Source: Phorcus lineatus
Lineage: Eukaryota > Mollusca > Gastropoda > Trochida > Trochidae
Assembly (NCBI GenBank): GCA_921293015.1
Contig: OV121091.1
Location: 7,717,755 to 7,781,754 of the forward strand
Reading direction: 5' to 3'
DNA length: 64,000 nucleotides
Positions 11,144 to 23,407 of the stretch are shown in pieces. The first letter of the stretch is position 1. The number at the start of each line of letters is the position of its first letter. Under the pieces are notes generated by a model, which made no database searches, was not told the origin of the DNA, and was given only the letters and a program-made list of their open reading frames with translations. Made by a program: the position numbers and the translations under genes.

Positions 11144-11490
11144 TTTTTGAAGAGTCTAGTATCACCCCAAATCTAATTTGTGATATTCCATGCTTCCAGT
11201 TGGTCAGGAACACAAGGTTTCATGAATATATTTGTAGGTAGGTTTTTGGACATGTGAAGAATGACGCCAAAAATACGAATTTTATGATAATTCAAAATAA
11301 CACCTGCACAAGAAGCCTCAGATGTAGACTATCTGATAGTCTAATGATCCTCAGGAGCCTTTGTCTTGATGCCTGTCAACATCTTGCCAACAAAATTGGC
11401 AGTTTCTTTCTTGCTTCCTTGCTTGACACGCATTATTTTATCGTGAACAGAACAATGCCATATTTGTTTCTAAATGTTGACAATTGACTG
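11144..11490. other. No feature recognised
   Basis: The stretch lies between the Tc1-like element and the trinucleotide repeat. No frame, inverted pair or splice arrangement is convincing on either strand. Confidence 0.3.
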
Positions 11491-11494
11491 ACTA

Positions 11495-11645
11495 TGAATA
11501 GTAGTAGCAGTAGCAGTAGAAGTAGAAGTAGTAGTCGTAGTAATAGTAGAAGTGGTAGTAGTAGTAGCAGTAGTTGTCGTAGTAGTAATAGTAATAGTAC
11601 AAGTAGTTGTAATCGTAGTAGTAGTGGTAATAGTAGTAGTAGTAC
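11495..11645. repeat. Interrupted AGT trinucleotide microsatellite
   Basis: About 50 units of AGT with scattered AGC, AGA, CGT and AAT variants. All six frames stay open by composition, giving poly-Ser, poly-Leu, poly-Thr or poly-Tyr readings that are not genes. Confidence 0.95.
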
Positions 11646-12040
11646 AATGATGGGATATTTTTTTCCCAAACGGAATTATCGATTCCCTTATCAAAATGTG
11701 AGTTGTTTGCGATGAAGAGTAGTGTCCCCAAAAAATCCAGCAAGATGTCGGGCGTACTTATTTTTGGCAATTCAAAAGTTTTCCTAGAATCAACTGGTTA
11801 AAATATCACTAATTGACAAGTTAAAACAACGATGTTATTCCAGTATTCAGAATTCTTTGAAACGAAAATAGTACCATTTACATAGAACTTCAGTCAACTT
11901 GGAACCTTATCTTATAGGTATCTCGTCAACATTTGGTATTATGTTCACAAATGTAAGCACAACTAATCGTAGATTATACATTGGAGCTGAGGACTTTTCA
12001 GACTGAATGTACATGTCTTGCAAAATCATCCCCTTTCATG
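11646..12040. other. No feature recognised
   Basis: The AT-rich stretch between the trinucleotide repeat and the large inverted repeat has no convincing coding frame, splice signals or repeats. Confidence 0.3.
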
Positions 12041-12520
12041 TTTTTTATCTATCTTAAACTTCCAACAGAATAAATCAGATATGAATAAGTAATGATTCTA
12101 TCGGAAAGTGACATAATAACGTAAAGATTTGTAAGCGTTTGACATTCATGGCGTTGATTTTATATGTTTTATTATTTACTTTATCTTTTTCAAGAAGCAC
12201 CTAAATACTTTACAGTGACATACCAGGGCCTAGATTTTCAAAGCTATCTTAGTGCTAAGATAGTCGTAAGCCAATGTTAATGTATGGTACCTACAGCGAT
12301 CTTAGTGCTAAGAGAGCTTCGAAAATCTAGGCCCCGGTATGTCACTGTAAAGTATTTAGGTGCTTCTTGAAAAAAATGAAGTAAATAATAAAACATATAA
12401 AATCAACGCCATGAATGTCAAACGCTCACAAATCTTTACGTTATTATGTCACTTTTCGATAGAATCATTACTTATTCATATCTGATTTATTCTGTTGGAA
12501 GTTTAAGATAAGATAAAAAA
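12041..12520. repeat. 480-bp near-perfect inverted repeat around a palindromic MITE core
   Basis: The arms run about 12041-12260 and 12300-12520 and differ at only a few positions. The centre (about 12230-12345) is a palindromic MITE with AGATTTTC, CTTAGTGCTAAGATAG and GGTACC words. The arms continue some 180 bp further out as ordinary-looking single-copy sequence. That outer sequence must therefore have been inverted and duplicated together with the core. A fold-back repair or template-switch event seeded by the MITE palindrome would explain it. Confidence 0.85.
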
Positions 12521-12702
12521 CCCAGATTAATATCGGACAGTTTTGATATCTTATTTGCATGCCTAGTTTTCAACCACCAACGTTGATATAAAAAGTGATT
12601 TAGATGCTTGGCATGTTTGTCATGTTCCGCCTACATTTTCATTTAACTGTAACAGAATAAGGAATTTGTCTTATGTAATAATTTTTGCTGTTTTTTTTCT
12701 AG

Positions 12703-13423
12703 GAACATTTCAACAAAACATACAGTTGAACCAAGGATGACGATTTCCAAAAAATGTCACTTAAGGGAAACTGATAACAAATTGGAGAGTAAATCATGTA
12801 ACAAGGAGACACATGAATCAAATGGACAAGAAAAAACTTGCACAGATTTGACATCTGAGGAACATCTTTCACTGGAGCAGGAGCCTACCCTCCCAGCCAA
12901 ATCACCAGAAGGCACTGAGGAACATCTTTTCCCAGAGCAGGAGCCTACCCTCCCGGCCCCACCACCAGTAGGCACTGAGGAACATCTTTCCCCAGAGCAG
13001 GAGCCTACCCTACTGAAACAACCATCAGTAGGCACTGAGGAACATCTTCCCCAGGAACAGGAGCCTGCCCTCCCGGCCCCACCACCAGTAGGCACTGAGG
13101 AACATCTTTCCCCAGAGCAGGAGCCTACCCCACTGAAACAACCATCAGTAGGCACTGAGGAACGTATTCCCCAGGAACAGGAGCCTGCCCTCCCGGCCCC
13201 ACCACTATTAGGCACTGGGGAACATCTATCCCTTGAGCAGGAGCCTACCCTCCCGGCCCCACCACCAGTAGGCACTGGGGAACATCTTTCCCTGGAGCAG
13301 GAGCCTACCCTCCCGGCCCCACCACCAGTAGGAATTGAGGAACATCTTTCCCAGGAGCAAGAGCCTCCCCTCCCTATTCTATCACCAGTAGGAATTGAGG
13401 ATCATCTTTCAATTGGGGATTAA
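12703..13423 (+). CDS. Terminal exon coding nine 20-residue Glu/Pro-rich repeats
   Basis: A strong acceptor (TTTTTTTTCTAG, ending 12702) opens a frame that is free of stops from the junction (one base completes the previous codon) to TAA 13421-13423. An internal ATG at 12737 would give 228 residues. About 40 Lys/Glu/Ser-rich residues are followed by nine full copies (residues 41-220) of a 60-bp unit, typically EEHLSPEQEPTLPAPPPVGT, and a short tenth. Units 3-4 and 5-6 form a 40-residue higher-order pair alternating LKQPSVG with APPPVG, a sign of recent unequal exchange. The product would be acidic, proline-rich and disordered, with no membrane segment or catalytic motif. A spliced host gene with earlier exons upstream is likely; a lone minisatellite kept open by chance is the alternative. 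Confidence 0.5.
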
Positions 13424-13636
13424 GGACATGTGCTCTTGGAAGGGTATTTTGTGTTCCCCTTCCCTCCTGCAATGACAACAAGCAAACTTTCTATTCATGA
13501 ACTATTCTCAATTGCTTTATTTTTCAGATAAATTATGTTGCAATTCGTTGTAACCTTTTTTGTCCGTAATCTGTCTGCTAGAATACTCATAAGTAAGAAA
13601 GCAGAGAGTAGGGCAGAATGTAAGCACTTGAGTTAC

Positions 13637-14046
13637 CCATGTTGGCACAGAGGTAGCTCCGTCATTAATTCCTATACAACCTCTTATATAAAAAAAACTC
13701 TTCTCGAGCTTCCGGCAGTTTCCCCTCGTGGCACAATATTGCAGCATTAACTACCTTGCAATATTTCAGCCAATGAAACACCGAATGCATGAATAATTTG
13801 TTTGTTGTCACACAGGCCAATGCAATGATGCAGTCGCTAAATAAGGGGTATGTGTTTTGTAAAGAACTTCAAAGTGCATATTAGATTAAAGTTTAGAATA
13901 GCATTCAGAAAGCTTACGTCCTTGATTGCACAACTAACCTTTATTGAATCCAATCAGGTTTCTACATTTCTAGACCAAGAAGCGTTCGTTTTATGACAGA
14001 GGTTGTAAAGGAATTTATGATGGAGCTACCTCTTTTGGGAGAGATT
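13637..14046. mobile_element. Degenerate copy 2 of the 429-bp MITE, inverted
   Basis: The left end carries ACAGAGGTAGCTCCGTCAT and the right end the inverted GGAGCTACCTCTTTTGGGAG. The interior (for example TTGCAATATTTCAGCCAATG) matches the reverse complement of 9200-9290 in copy 1. The outermost bases have diverged and no target duplication is visible. Confidence 0.8.
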
Positions 14047-14137
14047 GTAATCAAATAAGCAATTTGATTTGCTTAGAATTTTACATTTGCACCATTTTTT
14101 AGAACAGCATATTTATTTTATACCTTATTATCAAAAT

Positions 14138-14895
14138 TAGAGCGATGGGCTCTATAGATCATCATGACAGGTTGTAAAATTGGTCATCATTTAGCTGGAG
14201 CCGTTGTATTTAGTATTATAATCCTACTTTCATTTCAACTTTCTAAGAATTTTCTTTTAAAGGATAAGGTAGAATTAGGTATTTGGGACGTAGCCCCTGT
14301 GCCCTTAATGTGGAATCAAAAACTCAAAATTGTTCAGTTGTAATCCCCTTTAGCAAAAGCGAATCTGTACACATTTTAGTTTTCTAGAAGAAGACGAAAG
14401 TAGGATTTTGGGGCATGGCCCTCCTCATTAGGTGCCAAAGGGTCACCAAATCTATAAATTATACCGCATAAATGAAAAGAACTTTACACATTTTAACTTT
14501 TTAGGCCTTTTACTTTTTGAGATGAAGCTAAAATAGCCCATAATAGGGACCATATAGTCATCATATCTTTAAATTAAAGCCCAATTTACAAAGTAATATG
14601 TAGCTTTAGATTTCTAGGCCGTTTGTTTTGGCGTGGCCCATATCGCCATTATGAGCAGCAACAAGGTTACCAAGTCTATAAATTTCCACTCACATTAGCC
14701 AACAAATCTGTTCACAACATGAGAAGAAGAAAGATCTTTAAGGCTTGGTTGCTATAACTTTAAATTCATAAACCTTACTAGTGAAGGAGTCTGCACAAAA
14801 GAAATCACATTCTTAAGGGCATTGATTCGAAAAAGCGAAATTTTATGGACGGATGGACAAACGTACGCGGGACACCAGGTCATGCCACAAACATT
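14138..14895 (+). mobile_element. Degenerate pearl-like element
   Basis: It starts with AGAGCGATGGGCTCTATAGA, nearly the start of the whole element at 58632. It has several eroded ~145-bp units marked by GTCACCAAATCTATAAATT-like words. It ends with GGACGGATGGACAAACG and GGTCATGCCACAAAC, matching the microsatellite and CCATGCCATAAG tail of the whole copy. No protein is coded. Confidence 0.65.
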
Positions 14896-15600
14896 TACTC
14901 ATTACTGAAAGATGCCAAATGGGAACCTCTGCAAATGAAGGATGATTGATAAGTAGCTGCTCTCAAAATAAAAACTATGTTTCAATGGCACCATGCTTTG
15001 CACTTGCAATATCATATTTTTTGCTCTATCGCCACCTCTCAATACATTCACTGCACGTGTTTTGTGGCGTCTTTTTTTCTGAAAATGAACCATATGGAGT
15101 AACGAGCTATGGTTAAGTATAATCAAGAGCAAAAGAAACGTTATCAATCTTTTATTTGAATTTTATCAAAACAAAAGACAGGTTGAGAGATCATATCCGA
15201 ACACACCATCATATTTTTTTAAATTGAAAATGTAATTTGTGCCGACATTTGCACTTAATTTTGAAAAACATCTTCCGTATGGATGTATTGAATTCAAGTA
15301 AAAATGTGAATAGGATTCATGAACTACATTTCATTAACTCTTGAACAGAGAGAGCAGGCTATTGGAATGCTCAAGTTAGAAGTGACTCGGTAAAGCATAT
15401 TATGTTTATGTTGGTCAGGCGTTACAGACAAATTACTAATGTCTAAAAATGATCGTCCTTGGGTCACCAAGAATTTGCCTCTTTCACCTGAAAGCTATCA
15501 GTGACATCCGACATAGTCTAACAACTGATGCAGGTTATACTATCGTTAGGTCACTTGTTTTATCTAAAGACTGGATTATTCAAACAGCATTCTATCCCTA
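14896..15600. other. No feature recognised
   Basis: No frame, inverted pair or splice pair is convincing on either strand in this AT-rich stretch. Confidence 0.3.
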
Positions 15601-15668
15601 GCAACCAGAAGATCTTGTAATACCCCTGTTCTTAAGTCATTAACAGGTTGCGGAACTGCTTTGTGATT

Positions 15669-15910
15669 ATGGCGTCATCAGCCGGAACTGCTCTTGGTCA
15701 TCCATCAAAGACTGAGGTGGGCCTGACTGTAGAGCGATGGCAGCAAAAACACGCAATTTGTTCAAGATTGACAATGGTGGAACCATCTTGAGAGACAAAT
15801 CAACAAGTACCAGCCATAAATACACACAAATGAGGCATTGGAAAATCCCTAAAGGAAGAATGGGGAAGAATACCCACAAAAGTGATCAGACATCTGACAT
15901 TATCTGCTAG
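15669..15910 (+). CDS. Two short overlapping frames, weak candidate exon
   Basis: An ATG at 15669 (GATTATGG) opens 40 codons beginning MASSAGTALGHPSKTEVGLT. A second ATG at 15737 in another frame opens 57 codons (MAAKTRNLFKIDNGG...) ending at 15908-15910. A CCCTAGCAACC word about 70 bases upstream resembles half of an RFX X-box. An AATAAA lies near 16249. Either frame could be an exon or part of a retrocopy with one frameshift, or both could be chance. I do not recognise either product. Confidence 0.2.
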
Positions 15911-16854
15911 ACAATCTGTTCATGCTGGAATAGACCAAATAAGATATTGGCTGTGTTGAACTATCTGTCTATCTTTTAGATCCACTAGGGTGCTCGAAAA
16001 ATCCTTGATTGAGTAGTAGTGTAACCTTGTTTCATTTCAAATGTCATATCACTGCTATTTGATCAAGGGTTTGGTAAATATTACTTTTTTACCTAGCCTT
16101 GGGACCCATTTGATATTGTCATAGTTAAAAAGTCAAAGGAGTTTATTTGTAATGATACCAAAGGCCCATGTACAAGAAAGTACAACATCAAATTTATGAA
16201 ATGTACATAATGACATTCATATTGTTTCTATATACACATTTCTTTTAATAAAGGCATGATAAATAAAATTGATTATCTTGGGATGTTCATGACATGTATT
16301 CTTGAAGAACTTTTCTTTGCAGATCCTTATAAAGATGACATACGAGGATAAATGGTACTCATTCTCGATGGCAATGCTTCAAATTGAACATATATGTTTA
16401 TCATGCTCAATTGAATTAAACCTACCCTTATATGAATTATCATAACCAAAACTATAACATCTAAATCAAAATTACAGTGCGCATTACAAATCATTATTTA
16501 CACTATATCATAATCATGTGATTACTTCTACACAATATTTAATTCATATACAATAATTCGCGATGCATTGTCACAATACATTAAACTTTGATACTAGTCT
16601 TCGTAGACAGTATAAAGCTTATAATAATATTACACTTGCACTATATAAATCATAAAATCACAACTTCCAACAAATGTACAGGCCAACTTCTGAACACATT
16701 GACTTCAGAAGGCAATGGTTTAGGAAAGTAAGACAGTTAACTTTAGGTTAAGCATTTATATATACAGACACACGGTGTTAAAAGTATATTCGGCTTACCT
16801 GTTCAAGCAATGGAAAAACCCAACTGGCGAAAGAATTCTGACTAGGGTATATAT
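15911..16854. other. No gene recognised; possible 3' UTR with AATAAA
   Basis: The AATAAA near 16249 could serve the weak frames at 15669-15910. The rest, up to the second copy of TIR element 1, shows nothing I can support. Confidence 0.25.
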
Positions 16855-19800
16855 GTATCATCCCAACTTGGGATCGCGTCCCATCTTAAGATGGGACGCG
16901 TCCCAACTTGGAATTCCAAGTTGGGACGTCCGATCTTGAGATGGGACGGCAGATACTTTAACATGTTTATAATATCCTTATTCTAATGTTGAATTTAGAA
17001 TAACATGATAACATGTATCATTTAGATAAGTGCTTCAAGGACATCGAAAGATATTTTGATTTTATGTTGATTTTCATGACTTATTGGCTATATATATCTC
17101 TCATCGCATACGAGTCTTTCATCATGGCCCAATACGATTTCAAAAGTAATTCTTACACAAAGTCTTATAAATTATTTCATTATATTCTTAAATATTTTTA
17201 ATCATGAAAGCATGTTAAGCAAATAAAAAAAGAATTTATATTCAATTATACACTCAAAACCTACTGTAAGTGAATACCAAGAATGCTAATCTAATGCCTT
17301 GTAATCAGTTCAATTTCTGACACATAAACCGTTCCGTTAAGCAAGATTCCAATGTACTTATATATTGTGTTTGATAGTCGAATCTAAAAGTGTATGTATG
17401 TATGTAACATAATTCACAAACACTAACCTTTAAGTGATGTTCCGTCAATGCTTCTAAGATGTCCAGTAAATAAATCCAGTTATGTCTCCTCATATTTCCG
17501 ATCGAACCTGATCTGATCAGTGTCGTGATGCAAATGGCAAACATATCTGCTTGGTAGTTCAGAGATGGATGTGGGTTGGGTGGAGGGGGGGATGTCCGAA
17601 AGAAGGGATTTTGGTAAACATCCGGTTCGGTTATGACACTAATACCTGTGTGTCACCTTCCAATTAGTGACAAGAATGGGTACCAATTGCACATGAGCAT
17701 GCTTGTAACACTACAAAGGTACACGCCGAGCGTTTGTTGTTTTAGTCAATGATCATCATTCATTTTTATCAAGGCATTTGCCCCTATCGGCAATATCTCT
17801 GATAGGTGGAAGCAGACGTGATCAAACCCTAACCAAAAACAACAACAAATATTATGTTTAGTGTTATTGTATTGTTATTCGATGAAAGTTGTTTTGCCAC
17901 ACTAAATATATTCAAAACATTTTTTTCAATAACAGAACGATTATCATGTCAAGTAACCAAAATGAAATCTAACATCATCCATTGATTAATCATGGGGAAA
18001 TAGCACGCTTTTCAATAGATTTTTTAAAACAAGATAACTTAGTTTCCAAGATTTGCAAAAGAAGATTATGGTTTAAACAAATTTTTTTCATTTCTATAAA
18101 AAGAAATTAGATTTGGAGGCAAGCTGGAAGCTTATATTTATATTAATGCCGCTCCAATAAAAATTATATTTTGAAACCATCCAACATACAACACAAAGTG
18201 AAACAAATACGATGTACAGTTGCAGCACAATACGTTAAGATATTCAATATTGCAAAGGCGATTTCTTTATGCTAATTTAGAAATGCAATATTTCAACTCA
18301 TTTCTTATCAATACTACAAGAAGATTATAAACGGAATTTGTTCACTGAAAAACTTTGTTTACCTTCACTAGATTTTTTGACACAAACCCTTGTTCAGAAA
18401 AATTATTCTGTTTTCTACATAGCCCGAGGTAACATATGATTTTGATCAGTATTAAAAGGTTGCTTTTTTATATGTACAAGCGTCTATCTAGGCTTGTTAG
18501 AAGCGTTGAATTGAGAGAATTGTTGTGTGTTCATACTACTAATACGTTAATCAACTGATCCGTACATAAGTCAAATAAGATGAGTAGGTGAGGGGAAAGA
18601 ATTACATTTCAGTGTAATATTGTTATTTTACAGCTGAAAGTTTACTTAACTAATCGTTTTGTTATCTTTAAATAAGCTACTTAACATGTCCCCCCGAAAA
18701 AAGGCATTAGGTTTGTAAATACACATCAATGAAGTTTATTGATGTACTAAGACTTATCGAGTTATTTTGTGCTGACATACATGTACTAGTGTAATATCCT
18801 CAGAGGACTAAGTGATTCATATTGTTATTGCTTACACAAATCTGATATAGAAACTGTCATTTCTTATACAAAATTGATATTGAAACTGTCATTGCTTATT
18901 GTAAAATATTCGATATTTCATTGTATGAAAATATGCAATATGTGTAATCATATAATGGTTAGTAAGTATATTTCTATGATTTAAACGGTATTCTATTTCA
19001 ATAAAACATGTGTTACACAAAATTCAGAATTTATATACAAAAAGAAAAAAGGATTAGCAAACAGGCAGCAAATGCTTATATAAATTCTTTTCCTGAACCA
19101 AACATAAAACTATTTAGATATCAAGTACATTGGTGGAAATATACATTTGCAATTATTCTTACTAAACTCAAATTCATATGATGCTTTGTCTACCTTACAT
19201 TTTTTGTACAAATTTTAGGAAAGAGCTTAAAAAAATCGATTGGTATCGTTTATGAAATGATAAATATATATTATTAGGAATTCGTTAACACTCTGTGACA
19301 AAGATTTGTCGCCGTTAAGATAGATTTTAGTATATTGTTATGAGTTACGAGGGAATATTCAAACCCTAAGGTTGGCACTATTTGAAAATATCTAAAATGT
19401 TGGGGAACCAGACTTCGATAATAGGAACTTTTAATTATTTTTATATTTGATACAATCAACCAAGTCGCCAAGTAGATGAACAAGATAGTACTCTGTTAAA
19501 ACAACATGGGGTTTTGGTGTCTCCATATGTTGTTTTAGCCTAACAGTTCCTACGGTGGGGAAATTGGTGTCCAATCATCCGTTCTCTGTCACGCCAAGCT
19601 GACACATTAACAAATTCAGTCTAGTCAGTGCTGCATTGTAACGATGGAGAGTACCTTAATTTCTGTTTATACATATATAGGAGGTTTTTGCATGGATTAT
19701 TCATTTCTCTGTATCAGGTACGTTTTTTAATTATATATTTTTGAAAAAGCAATTTATCACTAGTATTGTAAAACTTGGATCTGTATTAGAATAACTTCAT

Positions 19801-20296
19801 ATCTGTGATTGTTAATAGTTTATACCACCTTTTTGTTAAGAAACTAAGATACAAAGGTGTCTCTGTGATGTCAGCTGTTCGATCTACGCATGTATTGTTC
19901 GTTTGAAAAATGCTGAAAACTACTATCTAAATATAAATCTATACATTGATCTGATTTTGTTATGTCTCTTAACAAATGTGATTCAATCAGTAATCAAATG
20001 TGACTTTAAATAAATGTTTGAGGTGTGTTGAATCGTTCGTACTCGATAACATATGAAACCGAGTGAAAAAGTGAAGTAAATGAACATCAAATCAAATTTT
20101 CTTCTTAGGTGTGAAAAGAATATAACAAAACTATCTAAAAACATGTTTTACTAACACAAATTATTATAAAATATGAATATTATTAACATGTTTAAGTATC
20201 CCCCGTCCCATCTCAAGATGGGACGTCCCAACTTGGAATCCCAAGTTGGGACGCGTCCCATCTTAAGATGGGGCGGATCCGCAGTTGGGATGATAC
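16855..20296. mobile_element. TIR element family 1, copy 2, inverted relative to copy 1
   Basis: It runs from GTATCATCCC at 16855 to GGGATGATAC at 20296 (3.44 kb), with the same palindrome-stacked ends as copy 1. The interior aligns with the reverse complement of 4159-8388, apart from the 957-bp insertion that copy 1 alone carries. The immediate flanks read GGGTATATAT and ATATATACCC, which are also inverted, so the terminal repeat may extend a few bases further. No transposase is coded. Confidence 0.87.
19644..19717 (+). other. Short ATG exon-like segment with GTACGT donor in TIR element 1, copy 2
   Basis: ATGGAGAGTACC at 19644 is followed 74 bases later by CAG|GTACGT. It is the counterpart of 4771-4837 in copy 1. 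The 7-base length difference makes the end of the frame differ. Transcription would leave the element through its right end, about 580 bases downstream. Confidence 0.3.
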
Positions 20297-21460
20297 ATAT
20301 ATACCCTCTCAAAGGGGCCTAATACATTTTATCACAGAAACTATTAATCTAGTATTGAGTAATACACACCTGGCCCTGGCAGTAATGGGCCGATATGCAT
20401 CATTCAAATGTCCCGTTACTCAATATCCTGACCTAATCACCATCAGTTAAGCATGTTACATCTGCACTAACTGAAGGTGCATTACAATAAACCAGATTTT
20501 GTATATAAACATTTTCTATATGAGCGGGCTATATGGCTCTTTTAACATTCGATAAAAAAAATATGCTTATTATTCTGAAAATATATCATGTTAATAGAAT
20601 CCCCCGAGTCTGAAAACAAGTTCATCCCGAAATGATTAAGTTTTCAGAATGGTAGGGATGAATACAATGACGGTGTTTCACTTAGACGTGATTTGGTTCG
20701 TTTGGATGGTTGAACTTGGAGGAGATAGCCATGGTGCTCTATCATTAGAAATGCGCAAAACGGTTGTCTCATCATAGTATTAATGTATTTGCTTGCAATA
20801 AAGGCAAATTAAAAGAGGGAGAGTGGAATACATTTGTCTTAAGTTGTGTCAGTGATTTTATGAACGGGCATGTCTACATATAACAGAGGTCTTAGACACC
20901 GATAATTTGAATGTTATTGATCTGAAATGGAGTTTCAATATCGTATTGGGTAATGCAATTACTAAAGGTTATTACTGAAATAGAGATTCATTGGTAAATT
21001 CCAGAAGAATTGATCAAGCCTGGCGATATTGTTTTCGCCAGGACGTGATCAAAAAGTAAACTAAACCTAGAAAAAAGGCATTGTAGGAAGATGCCAGTAG
21101 TTAAGGCATGATCCGTTGAATATTCAATGACTTGAATACTTTTCCAAAATTTAAATGAAATAGTGGTCGGAATTTCATACTTAAATTAAGGTCATCCTGA
21201 ATTTACTTTAGCCTTAGTAGATTGAAGTACGACCATCGTTGCAGATACAGTAGGTAAACGTAGGAATGTATAGAGAAATGCTACGGTAGAACATGTTCTT
21301 ATAGCTAGTCCGACGAAATAGGCCATGAAGACGCTGGTATTGCCGACCCGTCAAAATGGGATCATATAACTCCCTGTTTCTTTGCTCTGTCAACCATACG
21401 GGAAAGACTGAGATGGTCATTTTGGTCATAAGCTAGAAGAGAGGGACCAAATCAATCACT
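20297..21460. other. No feature recognised
   Basis: Between the two TIR families there is no convincing frame. A short inverted pair, TGGCGATA...TTCGCCAG, occurs near 21025. Homology to TIR element 2 begins only at about 21465. Confidence 0.3.
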
Positions 21461-22437
21461 TAAGTTTTTGTTTAAAATATTTACCATCTTGAAATGATAT
21501 TTATACATAATGTAGCCCCCTCTGATATAGTTAAAAGTTTTTTTATTATTAATTTGTTTGGGGTTTTTTTATGGTCAGTTGATTATTTCCATAGATGCAT
21601 TGTTTATTTTTCAATTTGTTCATACATAAGGCCGTTTCAGTGTTCTTTTACGAAGATAGATTTAACATGATATTTTGGTATGATGCAGTATTCCTAATAT
21701 TGACTCAGAAATTTAAAAATGATTTCCTTATTTCATTTAATTACAAAAAGAATTGATTCAAGTAAATTATCAGAAAACATATCACTCTTATTACGTTTGA
21801 TATATGAGCAAACCTATCAACAGGAATGAATTGTTCTTAACACTATCTATAAAACTATGTATGCGATCGGGTGAGGCATTATTATATATAAGCCTATTAA
21901 GCTTTCTATAAAATACTTTTGTGCACATTTGAGTTTTGGTTCCTGGGTTCTATATATTAAAAAGTGACCTCCAAAATAAACTCTGTTAATGTAATAATGA
22001 ATTGCCTAACATAATCAGAATAAATTGTGAACTCGTTCAGTGGCTTTACCTATTTTTGAAAATGATGAACACAGTTCACATTTCATTTATAAGTGAAACT
22101 CGCCTTCTTGATTAAGCGAATGACCGTATACTATATTCCAGGGAAACTAGACACTAGCATAGCAGGAATATCGGGAATGATTTTTTTTATAGAATAAACC
22201 GCTAAATAGCAATAAAAGCATTCTGTCAGACCTCCTTCCCAGCGAGCGTCACTTCTGGATTTGTTTAAAGGAATTTTCTATTTTGCTTTTTATTATCATA
22301 CGATGACATTCGATTTAATTGTATGTTGCTACAATTCCATTTTAAAATTGTTGTATATTATGTTAAGCTCGTGAACAATGAATATTAGATCAACCCTTTG
22401 TTGATATCATAAGTTTTGTCATAATCATTCATGACAT

Positions 22438-22629
22438 GTCTGCAGTAGAGAACTGTTCTACACTACCACCCATGGTTCGCTAGTTCCAGCCGATGCTCGC
22501 AGGTTTCACCGCAATGCATAGCCACAATAGTGTTGCGGGCTTTCTCCCTGCAATAATACTAGCAGCCGCGATATAAGTGAAATAATCTTGAATGCGGCGT
22601 TAAACACCATCTCACCTCACCTCACCTCA
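22438..22629 (-). repeat. SINE copy 1
   Basis: On the minus strand it reads GGTGAGGTGAG, a conserved GTTTAACGCCGC...TCGCGGCTGCTAGTATTATT core, then ATGCATTGCGGTGAAACCTG and an unshared end. GGTTCGCTAGTTCC on the plus strand resembles a degenerate box B. A GTGAG-repeat end joined to a TTAACGCCGC core is familiar from gastropod SINEs; I infer the relation without a database. Confidence 0.65.
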
Positions 22630-23282
22630 TTTAAGTTTATAGTCAATTTGCGTTATTATTGTGCTACAACTCTATAGCGCACAGCGGCCTTTCAAAGAAT
22701 TTATTCTTAAAATGCTAATCGAGCTCGATAAAATTTACCATGATTTGAAGCACCGACTTGATGCACTACGCTCGGCAAGACTTTATCTCCTGTCATCGTA
22801 CAATTGTTTTATCATTTGTGCTTTAAAAAACTCGAATACCCGTTGAACCGAAACATTAATTAAATTTAACATAAATTAACCGATAAAATTTGAACATACA
22901 TTGTATCTCGATGTCTTCACACTCGAAATGTAGTAGTCTGCGACCTCGTTGTATCGCGGTAGTAAATGTTTCTCTCAACAAACGTTACTTCTTGCAGTCA
23001 AAACCAGGTATTTTTTATGTGTACCATACAAATATCATGTCATCAATAACAAATCAAAGAAGTAAAATAATTGTTATATTTTCTTCCATTTTCACTGATT
23101 TCACTGGGTTATTTTCAATTTTGAAAATATTACTGTATGTAAAAATTGATATAAAAAGAATTCTCTCTACATGAAATATTTCCCGTTTGGCTTGTACGTG
23201 TTTTTATGAACAGTTGGATAATCAGAAATGAGACTTAATTTGTGCACATGATAAAGATAGAAAATTGTTAAGTTCTTGATAT

Positions 23283-23407
23283 AGTGTCACCGCAATGCAT
23301 AGCCACTATAGTGTTGCGGGCTTTCTCCCTGCAATAATACTAGCAGCCGCGATATAAGTGAAATAATCTTGAAAGCAGCGTTAAACACCAACTCACCTCA
23401 CCTCACC
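23283..23407 (-). repeat. SINE copy 2, truncated
   Basis: It shares the core of copy 1 (ACCGCAATGCATAGCCACTA through CTCACCTCACCTCACCTC) but lacks the part distal to ATGCATTGCGGTG. Confidence 0.7.

Larger units (their letters stand above)
22438..23407 (-). mobile_element. 970-bp SINE-flanked block with 13-bp target duplication
   Basis: The empty site survives in the inverted copy of the host element (around 55895). Here TCATTCATGACAT flanks the block at 22425-22437 and 23408-23420. At each edge is a copy of the same SINE (22438-22629 and 23283-23407), both reading minus, with ~650 bp of other sequence between them. The block therefore moved as one unit. A long duplication of variable site indicates LINE-type retrotransposition. 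Confidence 0.75.

Noticed and set aside
11433-11770. Several overlapping 70-90 codon frames on both strands
   Set aside because: They come from the AGT trinucleotide repeat, which lacks stops in every frame; the peptides are homopolymer-like.
12757-13275. 172-codon minus-strand frame rich in Gly, Cys and Ser
   Set aside because: It is the shadow of the 60-bp repeats. The plus-strand frame has the splice acceptor and the better composition.
22438-22629. tRNA gene at the box-B-like GGTTCGCTAGTTCC
   Set aside because: No cloverleaf can be drawn; it is part of a repeated SINE.
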